Source: Solirubrobacterales bacterium (GTDB lineage Bacteria > Actinomycetota > Thermoleophilia > Solirubrobacterales > 70-9). Taken from it: 35,412 nucleotides of DNA. The stretch lies in contig JAMLGI010000017.1 in assembly GCA_023958085.1 (NCBI GenBank), forward strand, positions 1 to 35,412. Direction: 5' to 3'. The notes beneath the pieces were generated by a model, which was not told the DNA's origin, ran no database searches, and saw only the letters and a list, made by a program, of their open reading frames with translations. The position numbers and the translations under genes were made by a program. Positions 8,764 to 16,595 of this stretch are shown piece by piece (within the stretch, counting starts at the first letter, position 1; each line of letters begins with the position of its first letter).

Positions 8764-8810
8764 CCGAGGTGTCGATTGTCCGGCATTATCCCGGCTTTTC
8801 TACACCTCGG
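8764..8810. repeat. Inverted repeat CCGAGGTGT / ACACCTCGG
   Basis: Perfect 9-bp arms at 8764-8772 and 8802-8810 enclose 29 nt with a second small CCGG-loop-CCGG stem followed by CTTTTCT. It begins 15 nt after the arsR stop. It may terminate the arsR message, or insulate the promoter of the next operon. Confidence 0.55.
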
Positions 8811-8830
8811 TGGGGCTGGTGGGGTTTCTT

Positions 8831-8847
8831 GATAGTCTCTTGCTATC
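8831..8847. promoter_or_regulatory. Candidate ArsR operator GATAG-N7-CTATC
   Basis: GATAGTCTCTTGCTATC is a perfect 5-7-5 inverted repeat in an unusually AT-rich patch (8828-8875) that also holds TTGATA (8829-8834) and TATACA (8848-8853). It lies 37 nt before GTG 8885, where a repressor could block transcription. Confidence 0.5.
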
Positions 8848-8884
8848 TATACAACTACACAATGGATTAGTAGAGGAGATCAGC

Positions 8885-9136
8885 GTGACCCCCGACACCA
8901 ACTGTGATGCCAAACGAGGCTGGGCTCTGGAGCGAGTGCTCTTCGCCATGGCCGGAACGATGAGCCTGCTAAGCGCCCTGCTGGCAGCGGTCGTTTCCCC
9001 CTGGTTTCTGCTGCTGACCGCCTTTGTCGGCGTCAGCCAGTGGATGTACGTCCTGGTCGGTGCCTGCCCCGCATCGCTGGTCCTCACCCGGGTCTTCGGG
9101 CTCCGGCCTGCCACGGCTTCCGGAGAGCGTTCATGA
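8885..9136 (+). CDS. DUF2892-type small membrane protein
   Basis: 83 residues from GTG 8885, chosen for the ribosome site AGAGGAG about 7 nt upstream. Two membrane segments (about 17-37 and 41-60) are followed by GACPASLVLTRVFGLRP, resembling the C-terminus of the YgaP-like inner-membrane domain family with its conserved Cys. Members are often found beside rhodanese-like or ArsR genes in sulfur or metal stress clusters; function is unknown. The stop overlaps the MMPL start (ATGA, 9133-9136), so the two are translationally coupled. Confidence 0.8.
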   Translation: MTPDTNCDAKRGWALERVLFAMAGTMSLLSALLAAVVSPWFLLLTAFVGVSQWMYVLVGACPASLVLTRVFGLRPATASGERS

Positions 9137-11226
9137 TGGGCCGCGCCGGCCGGTGGCTGACCGGCCACTTCCGTCTGGTGCTGGCCGCCTGGCTGGTCCT
9201 CGCGGTGGTCATGGGAATCTTTGCGCCCCGGGTCGAGCATGCCCTCTCCGGCGCCGGCTGGGAGGCCACCGGTTCGGAGTCGGTTCAGGTCAGGAACACG
9301 ATCGACCGCGAGTTCGGCGGGATGTCCTCCTCGGCACTGATGGTCGTGCTTCACAGTGAGGACGGATCCTCCGACTCGGATCAGTTCAGGGCTGCGGTGG
9401 ATGAGGTCAAGGCCGTTCTCGGGTCCAGCGAGGACGTGGGCCGGATCGTCACCCCGTACGACCCCGGAGGCTGGGTTTCCAGGGACGGTCGCACCGCGGT
9501 CGTCCAGGGTGCCGCCCTCGCCGACTCGAACCAGATGGTCCGGGCCGCCGACGAGCTCAAGGAGGATCTGGCTGCGCTGGACCTCCCCGGAGTCGATGTT
9601 TCCCTGACCGGGGCATCGGGCATGTGGTCCGATTTCAACCAGGCCAACAAGAGCGCGATGATGAAGTCCGAGCTCATCTCCTGGCCGGTCACGCTCGGGA
9701 TCATGCTGCTCGCGTTCGGGTCGCTGGTTGCGGCGGGGTTGCCACTGATGCTGACCATTCTCGGGCTGGTTGCCGCTGCCGGAATGCTCTTCCTCGGGGC
9801 CCAGATCGCCGACATCTCGATCTGGGCGATGAACTTCGCCCTGATGTTCGCCCTCGCCCTCGGGATTGACTACGCCCTGTTCATCGTCTATCGATTCCGT
9901 GGGGCTCTGATCGATGAGGGCGGCGATCGGGCAGGGGCGGTGGAGACCACCATGGAGACGGCCGGAAAGGCGGTTCTTTTCTCCGGTCTGACCGTGCTGA
10001 TCTCCCTCTCTGCCGTCCTGCTGGTGCCGAGTCCGGCGTTCCGGTCGATGGCGATCGGGATCATGCTCGCGGTCATCTTTGTGCTGGCCGCATCCCTGAC
10101 CTTGCTGCCGGCGCTGCTCGGCCGGATCGGCTTCGGGATAAACCGGTTGTCGCTGCCCTGGGTCAAGGCCGGTGAGCACCGGTCACCGGCCTTCGCCCGG
10201 TGGGGTGAACGTCTCTGGGAAAAGCCGCTCCGTTACGGCATCCCGGCGCTCCTGGCGCTGCTGGTGCTCGCCTCGCCGATCCTCAAGCTGGACACCGGGA
10301 TGCCCTCGATCAAGGTGGTGCCGGAGGCCGACCAGTCCCGTCTGGGCTACGAGCAGATGGTCGTCGCATTCGGGCCCGGCTCTCCGGGGGTCCTCCAGGT
10401 GACCGCCGATGCCGACGAGGCCAGGCAGGTTACGGCGATTCTCAAGGCGGACGACGGGCTGGCGGCGGTAATGCCGGCGATGCAGGGCAGCCAGGGGTCG
10501 GTCCTGATCCAGGCAGTGCCGGTTGAAGATCCCTCTTCGGCCGCCACCGGGCCGATGATCGACCGGCTGCGCGGCGACCTTCCGGCCGGCGCGATGATTG
10601 GCGGTGCCTCGGCCGAGAATCACGATCTCGAACAGGCGCTGGCCGGCAAGACCGCACTGGTGATCGGTGTGGTCATGGTTCTCGGTTTCCTGCTGCTCCT
10701 GTTTGCGCTCCGTGCCCCGGGAGCGGCGCTGCTGGGGGTGATCACCAACCTGCTGGCGGTCGGAGCCGCCTTCGGGGTGGCCAAGTTGATCTTCCAGGAC
10801 GGTCACCTCGCCGGGCTGCTCGGATTCGAGTCCCAGGGCTTCCTCGACGCCTGGGCCCCGGTCTTCTTCTTCGCGATGATCTTCGCGATCTCGATGGACT
10901 ACTCGGTGTTCCTGCTCAGTTCGGCCAAGGAACACTGGGAGAAACACGGGGATCCGAAGAAGGCGATGGTCGGCGGTGTCGCACACTCCGGCCGGGTGAT
11001 CTTCGCCGCGGCCGGGGTGATGGTGGCGGTGTTCTTCACCTTCGCCCTGTCCGGCCCGCTGCCACCGAAGGAGATGGGCATCATCCTCGGGATCGCGGTG
11101 CTTCTGGATGCAGCCCTGGTTCGGCTGCTGCTGCTGCCGGTGCTGCTCAGGCTCGCCGGGAGGTGGGCCTGGTGGCTTCCCTCCTGGGCCGATCGGGTGC
11201 TGCCCCGGGTCCGGTTCGGTCACTGA
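9133..11226 (+). CDS. MMPL-family RND-type membrane transporter
   Basis: 697 residues, typical for the YdfJ/MMPL type. One N-terminal helix (~11-31), a periplasmic-side domain, then two bundles of helices. Signature intramembrane motifs are ALGIDYALFIVYRFR in the first half and ISMDYSVFLLSSAKEHW in the second; these Asp-Tyr pairs are characteristic of proton-coupled MMPL transporters that export lipids or hydrophobic compounds. ATG 9133 is chosen because it overlaps the preceding stop and follows GGAGAG; longer upstream frames lack sense. Cargo is unknown; the ArsR/DUF2892 context hints at stress-induced export. Confidence 0.92.
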   Translation: MMGRAGRWLTGHFRLVLAAWLVLAVVMGIFAPRVEHALSGAGWEATGSESVQVRNTIDREFGGMSSSALMVVLHSEDGSSDSDQFRAAVDEVKAVLGSSEDVGRIVTPYDPGGWVSRDGRTAVVQGAALADSNQMVRAADELKEDLAALDLPGVDVSLTGASGMWSDFNQANKSAMMKSELISWPVTLGIMLLAFGSLVAAGLPLMLTILGLVAAAGMLFLGAQIADISIWAMNFALMFALALGIDYALFIVYRFRGALIDEGGDRAGAVETTMETAGKAVLFSGLTVLISLSAVLLVPSPAFRSMAIGIMLAVIFVLAASLTLLPALLGRIGFGINRLSLPWVKAGEHRSPAFARWGERLWEKPLRYGIPALLALLVLASPILKLDTGMPSIKVVPEADQSRLGYEQMVVAFGPGSPGVLQVTADADEARQVTAILKADDGLAAVMPAMQGSQGSVLIQAVPVEDPSSAATGPMIDRLRGDLPAGAMIGGASAENHDLEQALAGKTALVIGVVMVLGFLLLLFALRAPGAALLGVITNLLAVGAAFGVAKLIFQDGHLAGLLGFESQGFLDAWAPVFFFAMIFAISMDYSVFLLSSAKEHWEKHGDPKKAMVGGVAHSGRVIFAAAGVMVAVFFTFALSGPLPPKEMGIILGIAVLLDAALVRLLLLPVLLRLAGRWAWWLPSWADRVLPRVRFGH

Positions 11227-11244
11227 TCGGTGGATCCAGGCTAA

Positions 11245-11403
11245 GAGCCTATCCCGGTAGGCAGTGCTTGCCAGCGCACCGCTCGACTCGCCGGGGGCCA
11301 TCCGGCCACTCGCACGGGCCACCAGCCCGCGCTTCGCGACCGGATAGCCCGCGGCTTCGCCGAATCGGCACGCTGGGCTTCGCAGCCCTACCGGGATAGG
11401 CTC
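11245..11403. repeat. 159-bp element with 17-bp perfect terminal inverted repeats (MITE-like or structured)
   Basis: GAGCCTATCCCGGTAGG (11245-11261) returns as its exact complement at 11387-11403. The interior is rich in nested stems: GGCCATCCGG with CCGGATAGCC, GGGC-CACCA-GCCC, and GGGCT-TCGC-AGCCC next to the right end. It starts 18 nt after the MMPL stop. No ORF or transposase is inside. It could be a non-autonomous mobile element or a folded RNA. I see no clear target-site duplication. Confidence 0.75.
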
Positions 11404-11410
11404 CAAGAAC

Positions 11411-11448
11411 AGGGAAGCGCGGGCCCGGGGTGTGGCCCGCGCGTCCCT
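11411..11448. terminator. Strong GC hairpin between MMPL and glyS
   Basis: GCGCGGGCC (11417-11425) pairs with GGCCCGCGC (11434-11442), and AGGGA/TCCCT extends the stem after a small bulge. No U-run follows on either strand, so termination is likely but not certain. The rest of the gap (11449-11693) contains only short, unconvincing frames such as 11461-11667. Confidence 0.5.
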
Positions 11449-11693
11449 CCCCCAGACTTCATGGCGACCGTGACCGGTCGGAGATATTCCTCCGAACCGA
11501 TCGCGGCTGCTGCCTCCTGCGCACCCAAGACTCCGTCCCTTTCGCCCGGACTCATTCCGGGACCGCGACGGTTCACATGCCAGAGTCTGCCGGTCGCTTC
11601 CGGTTCTGACAAAGGAAAGAGGCCGTACCTGTGGCGGAACTTCGAAAAACTGCGGGAATCTACCTAAGAATCCGGATGTTTCCGGAAAATGTC

Positions 11694-11709
11694 CTGCCGG
11701 ATCCGGCAG
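11694..11709 (-). terminator. Terminator of glyS
   Basis: CTGCCGGATCCGGCAG is a perfect palindrome starting directly after the glyS stop. On the minus strand it is followed by GACATTTTCC, a short U-rich tail. Confidence 0.55.
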
Positions 11710-13104
11710 TCAGCCCAGCTTGGGCGACTTCCAGGGTTCGGCCAGTTTGCCCGCGATCAGCGCCGGGAGTCCCTCGATCGGGACCCGGATCTGCTCCAGC
11801 GAGTCCCGGTCGCGGAGGGTGACCTGGCTGTCATCCCTGGTGTCAAAGTCGACCGTGACCCCCCAGGGGGTGCCGATCTCGTCCTGCCGGCGGTAGCGCT
11901 TGCCGATCGAGCCGCCGGCGTCGTACTCGGTCTGGATTCCTGCGGCGCGGAGGACGGCGTTGATCTCCCGGGCCTGCTCCGGCATCCCCTCCTTGTTGAA
12001 CAGCGGCAGCACCGCCACCTTGACCGGGGCCAGGCGGGGATGGAGCTTCAGCACGGTGCGCTTGCGGCCCTCGACCTCTTCCTCGTCGTAGGCGTCGACC
12101 AGGAAGGCGAGGGCGGCCCGGTCAGCTCCGGCGGCCGGCTCGATCACATGAGGCAGGTAGCGTTCACCGGAGGTCTGGTCGAAATACTCCAGGTTCTCGT
12201 TTGAGTGGGTCTGGTGCTGGGTCAGGTCGAAGTTGCCCCGGTCGGCGATTCCCTCGAGCTCGGACCATCCGATCGGGAACAGATACTCGATGTCCGAGGT
12301 CTTTGAGGAGTAGTGGGAAAGCTCGTCGCTCTCGTGGGGCCGGACCATCAGGAATTCCGGGCGGATGCCGAGATCGAGATACCAGTTGCGGCGGATCTCG
12401 ACCCACTTCGCCCACCACTCGTCGGCGTCGTCCGGCGGCACGAAGAACTCCATCTCCATCTGCTCGAACTCGCGGGTGCGGAAGATGAAGTTGCCGGGGG
12501 TGATCTCGTTGCGGAAGGACTTGCCCACCTGGGCGATTCCGAACGGCGGCTTCTTGCGGGCGAAGTTGAGCACGTTCTTGAAGTTGATGAAGATTCCCTG
12601 GGCGGTCTCCGGTCGCAGGTAGACCGCGTTCGAGCCATCGGCGACCGGCCCCATGTGGGTCTCGAACATCAGGTTGAAGTTGCGCGGCTCGGAGAGTTCG
12701 CCACCACACCGGGGGCAGACGATCGGGTCGTCGTAGTCGCGGCCCTCGGCCACGTTGTCCTCACGCAGGTGATCCTCCCGCCAGCGTCTCTTGCAATCGC
12801 CGAGGCACTGCACCAGCGGATCGGTGAAGCCGGCCAGATGACCGGATGCCTCCCACACCTTCGGGTGTTGCAGGATCGCCGAGTCCAGTGCGACGATGTC
12901 GTCCCGCTCGGTCAGCATCGAGCGCCACCACTCGTTCTTGACGTTGTTCTTGAGCAGCACGCCGTAGTGGCCGTAGTCGTAGGTCGAGCCGAGCCCGCCA
13001 TAGATCTCCGAGGAAGGGAAGACGAAGCCGCGCCGCTTGGCCAGGGCGACGATCTCCTCCATGGTCACTTCCGTGTTCTTCTCTGTGGCGGGGTCGATCG
13101 ACAT
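11710..13104 (-). CDS. glyS: Glycyl-tRNA synthetase, single-chain class II type
   Basis: 464 residues, matching the homodimeric (alpha2) actinobacterial/eukaryotic-type GlyRS rather than the bacterial alpha2beta2 form. The N-terminus has 'RRGFVFPSSEIYGGLGSTYDYGHYG' (about 25-49). Class II motif 2 is the 'SFRNEITPGNFIFRTREFEQME' region, and the C-terminal anticodon-binding domain starts near 'KLHPRLAPVKVAVLPL'. It attaches glycine to tRNA-Gly in the cytoplasm. ATG 13104 has TACCTT 6 nt upstream and no ribosome site. It is divergent from fmdB (76-bp gap) and convergent with the MMPL operon. Confidence 0.97.
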   Translation of the reverse strand: MSIDPATEKNTEVTMEEIVALAKRRGFVFPSSEIYGGLGSTYDYGHYGVLLKNNVKNEWWRSMLTERDDIVALDSAILQHPKVWEASGHLAGFTDPLVQCLGDCKRRWREDHLREDNVAEGRDYDDPIVCPRCGGELSEPRNFNLMFETHMGPVADGSNAVYLRPETAQGIFINFKNVLNFARKKPPFGIAQVGKSFRNEITPGNFIFRTREFEQMEMEFFVPPDDADEWWAKWVEIRRNWYLDLGIRPEFLMVRPHESDELSHYSSKTSDIEYLFPIGWSELEGIADRGNFDLTQHQTHSNENLEYFDQTSGERYLPHVIEPAAGADRAALAFLVDAYDEEEVEGRKRTVLKLHPRLAPVKVAVLPLFNKEGMPEQAREINAVLRAAGIQTEYDAGGSIGKRYRRQDEIGTPWGVTVDFDTRDDSQVTLRDRDSLEQIRVPIEGLPALIAGKLAEPWKSPKLG

Positions 13105-13110
13105 GGGGGA

Positions 13111-13116
13111 AAGGTA
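13111..13116 (-). promoter_or_regulatory. Candidate -10 box of glyS (TACCTT on the minus strand)
   Basis: Exactly 6 nt separate the box from ATG 13104, predicting a leaderless glyS transcript. Confidence 0.45.
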
Positions 13117-13165
13117 TCGGGCCGGGGTGCCACGCGGGATCGGGACAGTTTTTACGGGGCGCTGC

Positions 13166-13171
13166 CATAAT
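13166..13171 (+). promoter_or_regulatory. Candidate -10 box of fmdB (CATAAT)
   Basis: CATAAT ends 9 nt before ATG 13181. It is one mismatch from TATAAT and no ribosome site follows. Confidence 0.4.
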
Positions 13172-13180
13172 CGGCCTGCG

Positions 13181-13537
13181 ATGCCGATTTACGAATACCG
13201 CTGTGACAACGACCACACCTTCGAGGTGAGGCAGTCGATCACCGAGGACGCCCTGACCGAGTGTCAGGTCTGTGGTGCCCCGGTGCGGAAGGTGCTGCAC
13301 TCCCCGGCGATCCACTTCAAGGGTTCCGGTTTCTACAACACCGACCACGGCACCCGCAAGGCAAACAAGACCAAGGAGACCTCGGGTGCCGAGAAGAAGG
13401 GGCCGGACTCGTCCGGCTCCGATTCCGGCGCGTCCTCCTCCGATGGCGGTGCCTCCAGCGGGTCCGATTCGGGTTCATCGAAGTCCACCTCCGGCGATTC
13501 CGGCGCCAAGGTCGGCGCCAGCTCCAAGTCGGACTGA
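13181..13537 (+). CDS. FmdB-family zinc-ribbon protein
   Basis: 118 residues. The N-terminal zinc ribbon begins MPIYEYRCDNDHTFEV and supplies a second knuckle CQVCGAP, then FKGSGFYNTDH, all typical of the FmdB regulatory-protein family. From about residue 65 the chain becomes a low-complexity Ser/Gly/Asp/Lys tail that is probably disordered. The family is widespread and was named from a formamidase regulator, but its role is largely unknown. ATG 13181 starts exactly at the conserved motif; upstream in-frame starts would overlap glyS. Confidence 0.88.
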   Translation: MPIYEYRCDNDHTFEVRQSITEDALTECQVCGAPVRKVLHSPAIHFKGSGFYNTDHGTRKANKTKETSGAEKKGPDSSGSDSGASSSDGGASSGSDSGSSKSTSGDSGAKVGASSKSD

Positions 13538-13619
13538 TCCAGGCCCCCGGAGGCTGTGCTACCGGCCGTCGGCTGGTGGCTCCCCCGTTCCCGCTTCATT
13601 TTGGCGTGTGTACTGCGTG

Positions 13620-13633
13620 GTACCATTTGGTAC
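13620..13633. promoter_or_regulatory. Palindromic operator and promoter of the toxin-antitoxin pair
   Basis: GTACCATTTGGTAC is a perfect 6-2-6 palindrome ending directly before ATG 13634. It contains TACCAT (13621-13626), a -10-like box 7 nt before the start. Antitoxins of this class autoregulate by binding such palindromes, so it is the likely operator, placed over the core promoter of a leaderless message. Confidence 0.65.
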
Positions 13634-13918
13634 ATGGTGACGATCGGGATCAGAGAACTGAGGGACGATCTGAGCAATCACGTGAAGAGAGCCTCTCGTG
13701 GTGAGGTCGTGGTGATAACGATCGGAGGTGAGCCGCGGGCGAAGATCACGCCGCTGCCGAGCGGACCCGCGCCGGGAAGCATGGAGGAGGCCTACGCGAC
13801 CGGTCGCATCATCCGTGCGCCCCGCAAAGGTCAGACTCCACCGCCGCCTCCCGAGAAAGTAGAGCTTGGGAGACCCAGCGAGGAGATCTTCAGGGAGCTG
13901 CGAGAAGATCGATTCTGA
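13634..13918 (+). CDS. Phd/YefM-type antitoxin
   Basis: 94 residues. The N-terminal 'MVTIGIRELRDDLSNHVKRASRGEVVVITIGGEPRAKI' is the prevent-host-death fold, which dimerises and binds DNA. The Pro-rich middle and charged C-terminus (SEEIFRELREDRF) are expected to wrap the toxin. ATG 13634 rather than an upstream TTG at 13556 is chosen because the fold starts there and the promoter palindrome lies immediately before. The stop shares one base with the toxin start (TGATG). Confidence 0.93.
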   Translation: MVTIGIRELRDDLSNHVKRASRGEVVVITIGGEPRAKITPLPSGPAPGSMEEAYATGRIIRAPRKGQTPPPPPEKVELGRPSEEIFRELREDRF

Positions 13919-14325
13919 TGCTGGTCCTCGACTCTTCCGCCCTGATCAAGCGGTACGCGAGCGAGGCTCACTCGGAATGGGTGGATGATCTGATGAGCCG
14001 GGATCCCGACTGGGCTGCATCGGCACTGATCGCGACGGAGACGGCGATCGGTGTGGGGCGAGGCGACCTGACCAAAGAGGTACTGGCATCAATCGATGTA
14101 CGCCTCAGCCGGGATCTCGAGTTCTTCGACCTGATTCCAATCGATGCGGACTGCCTCGCCCGAGCGGTCGATATCGGCCGCGGCCTCGGAGTGAAGACCC
14201 TGGACGCCATTCATCTCGCTGCGGCTGCGGCGATTCCGGGTGAGTTTCGCTTTGTCACCTTCGACAGTCGGCAGCGACAGGCGGCCGAAGAACTCGGCTT
14301 CAACCTTCTGAGACCGCCGGTCTGA
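13918..14325 (+). CDS. VapC-like PIN-domain toxin ribonuclease
   Basis: 135 residues. PIN-domain acidic residues are visible: Asp5 in LVLDSSALIK, Glu41 in ATETAIG, Asp97 in LDAIHLAAA and Asp116 in TFDSRQ. These would coordinate Mg2+ for RNA cleavage, commonly of tRNA or rRNA in characterised VapCs. The gene overlaps the antitoxin stop by one base and is not separately promoted, as usual. It ends 6 bp from the convergent LCP gene. All four expected acidic residues are present, so the toxin appears intact. Confidence 0.93.
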   Translation: MLVLDSSALIKRYASEAHSEWVDDLMSRDPDWAASALIATETAIGVGRGDLTKEVLASIDVRLSRDLEFFDLIPIDADCLARAVDIGRGLGVKTLDAIHLAAAAAIPGEFRFVTFDSRQRQAAEELGFNLLRPPV

Positions 14326-14331
14326 GCTCGC

Positions 14332-15609
14332 CTATCTGAGGTTGGCCGCGGCCCGCTGCCGTTCCGACTCGGGGATCTCGAGTGAACCTCCCGGACCGTT
14401 GCCGGACGGGATCAGCACGTCCGGCTTGGAGGAGCCGGCGAACACGGTCGAGAGCGCAAGCTGGGGCATGGCCATGAGGCCCATGTCGGAGACGAATGCC
14501 TTCGGGGCGGTCCAGCCGATGATCGGACCCTTGATGAAGTTGTAGGGCAGGCGGAGCGGGGAGGTGAGACGGCCCTTGATCCCGTTCATGATCGACTGCT
14601 GGGCCGCCGCCCGGTCGAGATCGTCGTAACCCTCCGAGTAGGCGGACGGGCCGGATCCGGGGCAGGGACTCGGCTTGCGGGTCCGGGCGTAGGCCAGGGC
14701 GGTTTCACCGTCGAGGGTGTTCGATCCCTTCTTCAGGTCGATCGTCCAGCCCCCGTTCGCCTTGCCGCCCGAGATGTCGGCGCAGAGCCGCACCGGGACA
14801 TCAACCTTGACCCCGCCGATTGCATCGATGAAGTCCTCGAAACCGGTGAAGTTGAGAATCACCACATGTCCGATATCGATTCCGAGGAACTGCTCCACGG
14901 TCTCCACCTGGAGGGCGGCCCCGCCATAGGCGTAGGCGGCATTGATCTTCTGGGCGTCATGGCCCGGGATCTCGGCGTAGCTGTCCCGGGGAATACCGAG
15001 CTTCTTGAACTGACCACCGCCGGCCCGGATCACCATCAGGGTGTCGGCCCTCGCCCCTGCGCAACCGCCGTGCGGGGTCTCACCGCGAGCCTGCTGCTCG
15101 TAGCAGCGTGCATTCTGGGCGGCTCCCGGTTCCAGCGTGTCGGGCGGCCGCGAGTCGGTGCCGATGACCAGGATGTTCTGGGCCGAACCGAGAAGCCAGG
15201 GGTTGCCGCCGAGCGCAGACCTGGCTTCGCCCGAAAGTTTCATCGACTGAATCTGGGAGGAGACCGCGAACGCAAGCAGGCTCAGCCCGGCCCAGCAGGC
15301 TGCCGCAATCACGATCCAGCGAAGCCACCGGCGGCGCCGGCGGGGATGGTCCGGCCGACTGCGCCCGGGCCATCGCGGTCCCCATCGGCGTCGGGGCGAT
15401 TCCTCCCGGATCGGACGATTCCCACGGCCGCCCCGATGGACTTCGTAAGGTAGGTTCTGCCGCTCCGCTGGACGGTCGGTCCGTGAACGGGATTTCTGTT
15501 TCAGCGAGTCGAGCCCGGATCCCCCGGATCGCGGGATGATCCGCCGACGAGCGCGGTAAACGCGGTACTCGGGACGGTCTGGATCGGATTTCTTCCCGTC
15601 TTGAGACAT
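14332..15609 (-). CDS. LytR-CpsA-Psr (LCP) family cell-wall glycopolymer ligase
   Basis: 425 residues. A long Arg/Pro-rich cytoplasmic N-terminus (1-96) precedes one membrane helix (~97-116), then the extracytoplasmic LCP domain from NILVIGTDSR (~145). Key Arg/Asp residues appear in GARADTLMVIRA, GIPRDSYAEIPGH, ETALAYARTRK and DLDRAAAQQSIM. These bind the polyprenyl-pyrophosphate substrate in known members, which attach glycopolymers (teichoic-acid-like or arabinogalactan) to peptidoglycan. The basic N-terminal tail is unusually long and probably disordered. It is divergent from the ROK kinase across 23 bp. Confidence 0.93.
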   Translation of the reverse strand: MSQDGKKSDPDRPEYRVYRARRRIIPRSGGSGLDSLKQKSRSRTDRPAERQNLPYEVHRGGRGNRPIREESPRRRWGPRWPGRSRPDHPRRRRRWLRWIVIAAACWAGLSLLAFAVSSQIQSMKLSGEARSALGGNPWLLGSAQNILVIGTDSRPPDTLEPGAAQNARCYEQQARGETPHGGCAGARADTLMVIRAGGGQFKKLGIPRDSYAEIPGHDAQKINAAYAYGGAALQVETVEQFLGIDIGHVVILNFTGFEDFIDAIGGVKVDVPVRLCADISGGKANGGWTIDLKKGSNTLDGETALAYARTRKPSPCPGSGPSAYSEGYDDLDRAAAQQSIMNGIKGRLTSPLRLPYNFIKGPIIGWTAPKAFVSDMGLMAMPQLALSTVFAGSSKPDVLIPSGNGPGGSLEIPESERQRAAANLR

Positions 15610-15632
15610 GGAGCGCTAGGAACAGTGAACTG

Positions 15633-16595
15633 ATGAGGCAAGTGGAAACGGTTGGACTTGATCTGGGCGGCACCAAGCTCGCCACCGGGGTGGTAGCCGG
15701 AAAACCCGAGGCGGTCTGGAGCAACCAGATCTCGTCGAAGGGATATTCGCAGCTGGAGCTGGTTGACCTGCTCGCGGACCAGATCAACCGGGCACACAGC
15801 GAACGACCGGGAGTTGTCGCCGCCGGGATCGGGGTACCGGCAACGATCGATTTCGACCGTGGCCACGTGGTCAGCACGGTCAACCTCGACCTCGAGGACC
15901 TGCCGCTGCGCGACCTGGTGGCAGAGAAGGTCGGGCTGCCGGTGGTGATCGACAACGACGCGAACCTGGCAATGCTGGCCGAGGCCACATTCGGGGCGGC
16001 AAGGGGGGCCGCAAACGCCCTGCTCTTGACTATCGGCACCGGAATCGGCGGCGGGATCTGGATCGACGGCAAGCTCTACCGGGGTGCCGGCGGGGCGGGA
16101 GCCGAGCTCGGTCACATCGTGGTCGAGATCGACGGTCACCGATGCCAGGGAAACTGCCCCGGACTCGGGTGTGTCGAGGCGATGGCATCGGGCACCGCGA
16201 TCGGCCGCCACGGCCGGGAGGCGGCGGAGAAGTATCCCGAATCGCTGCTCGGAAAGATGGCCGCGGAAGGTGATCGGATCGAAGGGCCGCAGGTAGCCGA
16301 GGCCGCCCGGCAGGGAGATGCGGCGGCCCTGGAGGTGGTCGATCTGACCGGTCACTATCTCGGCAATGCCCTGGTTTCGCTCGCCAATATCTTCCAGCCC
16401 GAGGTGATCGTGCTCGGTGGCGGGGTGATCGCCCTAGGCGAGCACCTGCTCGAACCGACCCGGAAGGTGGTCCGGGAACGGGCGCTCAAGCCGATGAACG
16501 AGACCCCGGTGGTGGCGGCCGAACTCGGTCCCGCTGCGGGAATGATCGGTGCCGCGGAACTCGGCAGGCTCGCCTGGGAAGGAGCCGTGTCCTGA
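15633..16595 (+). CDS. ROK-family sugar kinase, probably glucokinase
   Basis: 320 residues. Phosphate-binding loop GLDLGGTKLATG (~8-19), catalytic region DNDANLAMLAEATFGAARGA, then TIGTGIGGGIWIDGKLYRG and AELGHIVVEIDGHRCQGNCPGLGCVEAMASG. The last is the ROK zinc motif in a variant form (H-x2-C-x3-C-x4-C). An ROK repressor would need an N-terminal helix-turn-helix, which is missing, so this is an enzyme. It likely phosphorylates glucose with ATP in the cytoplasm; other hexoses cannot be excluded. Its stop shares a base with the rsmI start (TGATG). Confidence 0.9.
   Translation: MRQVETVGLDLGGTKLATGVVAGKPEAVWSNQISSKGYSQLELVDLLADQINRAHSERPGVVAAGIGVPATIDFDRGHVVSTVNLDLEDLPLRDLVAEKVGLPVVIDNDANLAMLAEATFGAARGAANALLLTIGTGIGGGIWIDGKLYRGAGGAGAELGHIVVEIDGHRCQGNCPGLGCVEAMASGTAIGRHGREAAEKYPESLLGKMAAEGDRIEGPQVAEAARQGDAAALEVVDLTGHYLGNALVSLANIFQPEVIVLGGGVIALGEHLLEPTRKVVRERALKPMNETPVVAAELGPAAGMIGAAELGRLAWEGAVS

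Noticed and set aside
11461-11667. 68-residue frame between MMPL and glyS
   Set aside because: No ribosome site, mixed codon use and no recognisable motif; the gap is better described by its hairpins.
12313-13170. 285-residue plus-strand open frame opposite glyS
   Set aside because: It is antisense to a certain tRNA synthetase and has no recognisable motif.
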